A DNA stretch of 64,000 nucleotides. Source: Chlorobium sp. Lineage in GTDB: Bacteria > Bacteroidota > Chlorobiia > Chlorobiales > Chlorobiaceae. Location of the stretch: NCBI GenBank assembly GCA_028277485.1, contig JANQGE010000010.1, forward strand, positions 1 to 64,000, in the 5' to 3' direction. Positions 59,283 through 64,000 of this stretch are shown here, piece by piece. Positions within the stretch are counted from its first letter, which is position 1. Each line of letters opens with the position of its first letter. The notes under the pieces are model-generated. The model searched no databases. It worked only from the letters and a program-made list of their open reading frames with translations, and had not been told where the DNA came from. The position numbers and the translations under genes are program-made.

Positions 59283-60926
59283 ATGAAAGCATCCGACCTC
59301 TTTCTTGAATGCCTCGAACAGGAGGGCGTTAAGGAGATATACGGTGTTCCGGGTGAAGAGAATGCCGATATGATGATCTCTTTGCTCGATTCTCCCATCG
59401 AGTTTGTGATTTGTCACCATGAACAGGCTGCGGCCTTTATGGCTGATGTTGCCGGACGGTTGACGGGAAAGCCCGGCGTTTGTCTTTCGACGCTCGGGCC
59501 GGGTGCAACAAACATGGCGACCGGTGTTGCCAACGCAAACATGGACAACAGTCCTGTTGTAGCCGTTACTGCACAGGCAGGGACAAACAGGCTGCATAAG
59601 GAGTCGCACCAGAATATGGATGCGATAAATCTCTACAAGCCGATAACGAAATGGAGCCAATCGGTTTTTCAGGCGGATAATATTCCGGAGGTTGTCCATA
59701 AGGCTTTCAAACTGGCGGCAACCGAAAAGCCAGGTGCATGTATGGTAGAGCTTCCCGAGGATGTTGCGCGGGAAGACACGCTGGTCAGGCCTTTCGATTC
59801 CGGTGGTAAAGCCCGCCGCCCCGCTCCTGACGAGAAAGCGGTCACGCGTGCCGTAGAGCTTCTCGGCAAAGCGGAAAAACCGATCATTCTTGCCGGTAAC
59901 GGTTGTGTGCGCACGAGGGCGTCCAAACAGCTTAACCGGTTTGTCGATGTAACGGGAATCCATGCGGCAAATACGTTCATGGGCAAGGGGGCCATATCGG
60001 CAAGACACGACCGTTGCCTGTTTGCCGCCGGATTGGGGTTGAAAGATCATGTCTCGTATGCCTTTTCGAAAGCCGACCTTGTCATCTGTATTGGCTACGA
60101 CATGGTTGAGTGGCATCCGCATATCTGGAATATCGGCTTGGACAAAAAAATTATCCATATCGATTTCGAACCGGCAGAAGTCGACCAGAATTACCGTGCC
60201 GATGTTGAAATAATCGGAGATCTGGCCGGCAGCTTGTGGGCTCTCTGCGAGAGCCTTGGGGAAAGCCACTCATGGGATGTAAAGGAATTCAAAAAAGAAA
60301 GAGAGCATATGCTCGATGAATTGCAGGAATGTAATGCAGATGAGAGTTTTCCTCTTAAGCCGCAGAGAATTCTCAGTGATCTGCGATCGGTAATGGGGGA
60401 CGAAGATATTCTGGTAAGCGACGTTGGGGCACATAAAATGTGGATTGCAAGGCATTACCCTGCATACTCTCCAGGTTCCTGCATTATTTCAAACGGATTT
60501 TGTTCCATGGGCATTGCTCTCCCCGGTGCATTGTCGGCAAAAAGACTTTATCCGGAAAGGAAAGTTGTCGGTCTGTGTGGTGACGGAGGGTTTTTAATGA
60601 ACGTTCAGGAACTGGCAACAGCGGTTCAGTACAATATTCCGGCAACAATCCTTGTCTGGGAGGACGGTGGGTACGGCCTGATAAAGTGGAAACAGATGAA
60701 CCGGTTCGGTAAATATTCTCATACTGATTTCACCAATCCTGACATCGTCAGGATGGCCGAATCCTTCGGCTGCAACGCTATCCGGGTCGAAGCTTCAAGA
60801 GATCTGGTCCCGGTGCTGCAGGCAGGTTTCTCGGAGAAAAAGCGCCCCACCGTCATTGTGGTTCCGGTCGATTACGAAGAGAACATGAAACTGACGGAGA
60901 AACTTGGCAGAATCATCAGCCACTGA
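59283..60926 (+). CDS. Acetolactate-synthase-like ThDP enzyme (AlsS type)
   Basis: 547 aa. GVPGEENADMMISLLDS with the active Glu in CHHEQAAAFMADVAGRLTGK, LSTLGPGATNMATGVANANM, ThDP motif LCGDGGFLMNVQELATAVQY and DLGYGLIKW-like EDGGYGLIKWKQMNRFG. This is the catabolic AlsS branch (no regulatory subunit) rather than IlvB. Probably makes acetolactate from pyruvate; no acetolactate decarboxylase nearby. MITEs immediately upstream. Confidence 0.85.
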   Translation: MKASDLFLECLEQEGVKEIYGVPGEENADMMISLLDSPIEFVICHHEQAAAFMADVAGRLTGKPGVCLSTLGPGATNMATGVANANMDNSPVVAVTAQAGTNRLHKESHQNMDAINLYKPITKWSQSVFQADNIPEVVHKAFKLAATEKPGACMVELPEDVAREDTLVRPFDSGGKARRPAPDEKAVTRAVELLGKAEKPIILAGNGCVRTRASKQLNRFVDVTGIHAANTFMGKGAISARHDRCLFAAGLGLKDHVSYAFSKADLVICIGYDMVEWHPHIWNIGLDKKIIHIDFEPAEVDQNYRADVEIIGDLAGSLWALCESLGESHSWDVKEFKKEREHMLDELQECNADESFPLKPQRILSDLRSVMGDEDILVSDVGAHKMWIARHYPAYSPGSCIISNGFCSMGIALPGALSAKRLYPERKVVGLCGDGGFLMNVQELATAVQYNIPATILVWEDGGYGLIKWKQMNRFGKYSHTDFTNPDIVRMAESFGCNAIRVEASRDLVPVLQAGFSEKKRPTVIVVPVDYEENMKLTEKLGRIISH

Positions 60927-60976
60927 TCATCTGTCACACGTGGTTACTTGCTGGGGAGTGAATGATCAACATGAGC

Positions 60977-61291
60977 TTATTTGCCAAGCTTGGGGGCTTG
61001 GCGCGAAGTTAGCCATTTCCTGAATGATTGTTGACTTTCGCCCGATGGCTTGCCGGCAATCAATCCTTCAATACTGATATCTTCATCAAGATCTTCCCAA
61101 TGGATCCCTTGGCCTCGCCCAATCAACCTCCATGTGTCTCTTTCTTTTTGAGTGCCATGAACAAGTCTAGGATACCATTCAAGAGGAACGGAAATAGTTC
61201 TGCCGTCACTCAGTTCGACGCTAAGCGTGTCTTCTGTAACAGAAACATTGGTGACATCAGGAAGTTCAAGTTCAACCGTTGAAATAGTCAT
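60977..61291 (-). CDS. DUF2442 protein (pairs with DUF4160)
   Basis: 104 aa. DUF2442 pattern: LSVELSDGRTISVPLEWYPR and RLIGRGQGIHWEDLDEDISI EGLIAGKPS. DUF2442/DUF4160 pairs behave as compact mobile modules, often listed as putative toxin-antitoxin systems. Its start overlaps the end of the 61272 gene by 20 bp. Confidence 0.8.
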   Translation of the reverse strand: MTISTVELELPDVTNVSVTEDTLSVELSDGRTISVPLEWYPRLVHGTQKERDTWRLIGRGQGIHWEDLDEDISIEGLIAGKPSGESQQSFRKWLTSRQAPKLGK

Positions 61292-61508
61292 TCCATGCCT
61301 CCATTAATTCTTTGTTTCGTTGTTCGATAATCTTATGAATGCGAGAAATTTCCTGTCGACTGAAACCTCCACTTCTTTGAAGTCGAACAGGATCCAGCCA
61401 AAACTTTGCTGTGTTACCCTCACGTTCCACGTGAACATGTTGAGGTTCATCACGATCACTTGCATAAAAGAACAGTCTGTATGGACCGATTCTCTCAATC
61501 GTTGGCAT
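61272..61508 (-). CDS. DUF4160 protein (pairs with DUF2442)
   Basis: 78 aa. DUF4160 signature: FYASDRDEPQHVHVEREGNT AKFWLDPVRL. First gene of the pair; overlapping stop/start indicates co-translation. Which member is toxic is not known from sequence. Confidence 0.8.
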   Translation of the reverse strand: MPTIERIGPYRLFFYASDRDEPQHVHVEREGNTAKFWLDPVRLQRSGGFSRQEISRIHKIIEQRNKELMEAWNDYFNG

Positions 61509-61550
61509 TGTTGGAAGGTTTTATTAAAGCAATATAACCATTAATGTACA

Positions 61551-62867
61551 CTACAAGTTTTCCCACCACGCAGGCAGTTCCGCAATGGAATCGAGGACGG
61601 CATCGGGTTTGATGTCTCCATCGAGGTCCTGAGGCCGGAACTTGCCGGTGCGGACAAGAACCCCTTGCATTCCAGCGCGTTGCGCTCCATGAACGTCGCC
61701 AACAATGTCGTCACCGATCATGAGCGTGTCGGCGGTTGGACATTCAAGGATGGCCAGTCCTGCTTCAAAGAACTCTGTTGCGGGCTTGCCGAGAACAACC
61801 GCCCGACAGTCTGCAGCATGTTCAAGCGCCTTGACGAACGGCGCGACATCCAGATGAAATCCGTCGGGACCGCGCCAGTAGCGTGTCATTCCAAGAGCAA
61901 CCAGTACCGGTCTCGGTTCAGCCATGAGCAGCCGGAAGGCCCGGTTCAACAGCGGGAACGACCATGATTCCCCAAGGTCGCCGATGACTACCGATGAAGC
62001 CCCGGATTCAGTGTAAGGGTCAAGTTCTTCGAGGCAGTTGAACTCTGTTTTTGTTGCCTGAGGTACAAACAGGGCGGCCGGGCCGGGAGCATGTGCTTTA
62101 AGCCATTGTGAAGCTGCAACCGGGGGAGAAAAAATGACAGCCTCGTCTGTAATGATCCCAAAGCGTGCAAGCTTTTCTACAAGAGCGCTCCTGGGCCGGG
62201 AGCTGGTATTGGTGACGAAAAGGTAGGGGATTTTTTCCTCATCGAGCCACTGAACAGCTTCCGCAGCCCCGGTAATGGCCTTGTCTCCGACGTACAGCAC
62301 CCCGTCGAGATCGATCAACAGGGCTTGTTTTTTTGTTTTTGCTTCTCCAAGCATCCGCTCATAAAAAAGGTGATCGGTGCTGCTGAACAACACGAAACGT
62401 ATATGATTGACGGAGGATAAGCGCGGCAGTTCATCAAGCACTGTTTTCAGGGCAATCTTTGCAGCAGCTTCTACAGGGTAGCCGAATATGCCGGTCGAGA
62501 TGGCCGGGAAAGCAACCGATCTTATCCCATGCTCTGCGGCGATCCTGAGAGCATTGCGGTAACAGTCTGCAAGAAGGGTGTCGGCAGGTTCATCCTTTCC
62601 ATAGACAGGACCGAGGCAGTGAATGACAGAGCGGTTGGGGAGATTATGTCCGCCTGTGATAACCGCCTCACCGGGATGTATCGGTGCAAGCGGCCTGCAC
62701 TCTTTTTCCAGTCCGGGCCCTGCAGCACGATGAATCGCTCCGGCGACACCGCCGCCCGGCAGAAGCCTGGCGTTGGCTGCGTTGACAATTGCGTCCATGT
62801 CGGGCTGATCGACGATGTTGCCCTGGACGCACTCGATGGCAAGGCCCTTAATCTTCCGTATGGTCAT
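61551..62867 (-). CDS. Macro-domain / HAD-phosphatase fusion
   Basis: 438 aa. Residues 1-175: MacroD-type domain, with QGNIVDQPDMDAIVNAANAR, LLPGGGVAGAIHRAAG, AVITGGHNLPNRSVIHCLGP and SVAFPAISTGIFGYP. Residues 180-438: HAD-IIA (NagD/LHPP-like) with DLDGVLYVGD, VTNTSSRPRSALVEKL, GKPATEFF and LMIGDDIVGDV. Macro domains remove ADP-ribose or O-acetyl-ADP-ribose; HAD-IIA act on sugar or protein phosphates. The fusion suggests two steps in ADP-ribose metabolism, for example ADP-ribose-1''-phosphate breakdown. That is inference. Confidence 0.85.
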   Translation of the reverse strand: MTIRKIKGLAIECVQGNIVDQPDMDAIVNAANARLLPGGGVAGAIHRAAGPGLEKECRPLAPIHPGEAVITGGHNLPNRSVIHCLGPVYGKDEPADTLLADCYRNALRIAAEHGIRSVAFPAISTGIFGYPVEAAAKIALKTVLDELPRLSSVNHIRFVLFSSTDHLFYERMLGEAKTKKQALLIDLDGVLYVGDKAITGAAEAVQWLDEEKIPYLFVTNTSSRPRSALVEKLARFGIITDEAVIFSPPVAASQWLKAHAPGPAALFVPQATKTEFNCLEELDPYTESGASSVVIGDLGESWSFPLLNRAFRLLMAEPRPVLVALGMTRYWRGPDGFHLDVAPFVKALEHAADCRAVVLGKPATEFFEAGLAILECPTADTLMIGDDIVGDVHGAQRAGMQGVLVRTGKFRPQDLDGDIKPDAVLDSIAELPAWWENL

Positions 62868-63093
62868 CGGTAAGCATTTTCTCTTCTGGCCTGTGTCGGG
62901 ACAGTTCGCGGAAGTTGTGATGGATGAACGTTGACGCCAGTTACAGATGTTTTATGGAAAGTTATTCAATAATGGGGGAAGATATGCATTTACGATCTTT
63001 TGCTTTCCTGGTTTTCAACTATCTTTGTTGTGTTTTCAGCTATGCGGAAAGTGGCAACCAGCGCTTCGAGAACGAGACGGATGAGTATTGACA

Positions 63094-63130
63094 TGAGCGA
63101 AGTAATCAGGACGTGCAACAAATTGAGATG
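63094..63130 (-). repeat. Partial MITE, right end
   Basis: GCGAAGTAATCAGGACGTGC and AACAAATTGAGATGCCC match the right end of the element; the left part is missing or unrecognisable. Confidence 0.65.
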
Positions 63131-63247
63131 CCCATAAGTCTAAAAGAATGAATGAGTTATTGTTGCCGGAAAATTACATGAATTTTTCGCTCTGCGCAAA
63201 TTGTGCCGTGATGTTTTTTCGGTTTGTTTTATTTCTGATATACTGAA

Positions 63248-63389
63248 GGGCAGCTCTATTAATTGTCATGAGCGTTTCAAGTGCAAGGCGAACGGAGCGC
63301 AGAAACCGGAGCGTACATAGAGTACATGAAGGTTTCGATCACCGCCCGGCAAAGTGATCCGGGTGTGGAACACATTGAAGGAAGTGCCC
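63248..63389 (-). repeat. MITE-like element, 142-bp form
   Basis: GGGCAGCTCTATTAATTGTC left, GGAAGTGCCC right. Long centre (GGAGCGTACATAGAGTACAT). Left flank TGAA, right flank TAAT, so target duplication not preserved. Ends 18 bp before the SDR ATG. Confidence 0.8.
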
Positions 63390-63407
63390 TAATGGGAGTA
63401 CCGCAAA

Positions 63408-64000
63408 ATGGATGAAAAGCGCCAATGGGACAGCAGGCTGATGCTCGATCAGAGCGGAAAGGTCGCTGTCATAACCGGAGCGGCAAGCGGGCTTGGTTTT
63501 GAAACCGCCCGGATGCTGGCAAGCAAGCATGCAAGGGTGGTTATGGCCGTCCGCAGCTCTGCCAAAGGCCGGGATGCAGCGGCAAGGATAAAAAAGGAGT
63601 ACCCCGGAGCGGATGTCGCTGTGATGGAGCTTGACCTGGCCGATCTCGCGTCGGTTCGGAAGTTTGCGGAAAATTTCAGGAAGCGGTATTCCCGCCTTGA
63701 CCTCTTGATCAACAATGCGGGGGTTATGGTTCCTCCTTACGGGAAGACGGCTGACGATTTCGAGCTGCAGCTCGGTACGAATCACCTCGGCCATTTCACC
63801 CTGACGCTTCTGCTGCTTGATATGCTGAAGGAGGTGCAGGGGAGCAGAGTTGTGACGGTGAGCAGCGGAGCCCATGCTTTCGGGATACTGGATTTTGATG
63901 ACCTTAACTGGGAAAAACGCAGGTATAACGCATGGCAGGCATATGGTGACAGCAAGCTCGCAAATCTCTATTTTACAAGGGAACTGCAGCAGCGTCTGGA
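63408..64000 (+). CDS. Short-chain dehydrogenase/reductase, partial
   Basis: Open to the right edge. Starts ATG 63408. Cofactor motif VAVITGAASGLGFETARMLA, NNAG strand LDLLINNAGVM, catalytic Ser in VTVSSGAH and Tyr/Lys in AYGDSKLANLYF. Matches retinol-dehydrogenase-like/WW-oxidoreductase-type SDRs of bacteria. NADP(H) use is suggested by MAVRSSAKGR. Substrate unknown. MITE immediately upstream; GGGAG site within the gap. Confidence 0.85.
   Translation, partial: MDEKRQWDSRLMLDQSGKVAVITGAASGLGFETARMLASKHARVVMAVRSSAKGRDAAARIKKEYPGADVAVMELDLADLASVRKFAENFRKRYSRLDLLINNAGVMVPPYGKTADDFELQLGTNHLGHFTLTLLLLDMLKEVQGSRVVTVSSGAHAFGILDFDDLNWEKRRYNAWQAYGDSKLANLYFTRELQQRL

Larger units (their letters stand above)
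62868..63407. other. Intergenic region with MITE copies
   Basis: 540 bp; MITE remains at 63094 and a full copy at 63248. No gene seen in the first 220 bp. Confidence 0.5.

Overview
The window reads as chromosome of a green sulfur bacterium (Chlorobiaceae, Chlorobium/Prosthecochloris-like). This is inferred from gene content: a thioredoxin-reductase-like ferredoxin-NADP reductase next to menA, citramalate-based isoleucine synthesis, a Chlorobi/Bacteroidota-type LptD and UvrA, and an HrcA/CIRCE-controlled groESL. No rRNA, tRNA or CRISPR array was seen. The genus is not certain.

Positions 1 to about 17,070 are one end of a prophage; its other end lies left of the window. From right to left it holds a tyrosine integrase, a repressor with an operator region, an excisionase-like HTH protein, and an ERF annealing protein. 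A RusA-type resolvase, a replication-initiation-like protein and an Mrr-type nuclease follow. Next come a short plus-strand cluster with a Gp157-like gene, then late minus-strand genes: small terminase, SNase-like nuclease, scaffold, capsid, connector and a host-recognition protein. That last protein ends in what looks like the variable region of a diversity-generating retroelement; no reverse transcriptase is in the window. No large terminase or portal gene was found in the part visible.

Between the late and early prophage genes (6,720-7,880) lies the strangest segment. A hairpin-rich stretch ends in a three-way-junction RNA with a U-run. A 179-codon gene follows, probably a SLOG-superfamily protein, whose coding strand contains only five adenines in 540 nt. 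These are in the start codon, two Gln codons, the single Asp codon of a GCAAGAD motif, and the stop codon. A 305-nt run has no A at all. This is the best candidate for an undescribed system.

From 17,200 to 41,520 are housekeeping genes: lptD, an alpha/beta hydrolase, an Rrf2 regulator, uvrA, groES-groEL, queC, a CPBP protease and trpA. They continue with a glycosyltransferase, two START-like paralogues, an amylase-family enzyme, phhB, hisF, an FNR-menA-aguB run, a Ste24-type protease and aguA. From 41,940 to 54,074, after a DnaQ-type exonuclease gene, is a complete branched-chain amino acid cluster on the minus strand (ilvD-ilvB-ilvN-ilvC-leuB-leuA-leuC-leuD-cimA). From 55,196 to the right edge are a methyltransferase, a DUF1858/DUF438 pair, arsM, a second acetolactate-synthase-like gene, a DUF4160/DUF2442 pair, a macro-HAD fusion and a partial SDR gene.

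The host part is sprinkled with a MITE-like element. It has termini GGGCACCTCTATTAATT and its inverse, length variants of about 70, 86, 112 and 142 bp, and 4-bp target duplications. Many copies end 10-50 bp before a start codon, and one supplies the last codons of the Ste24-type gene.
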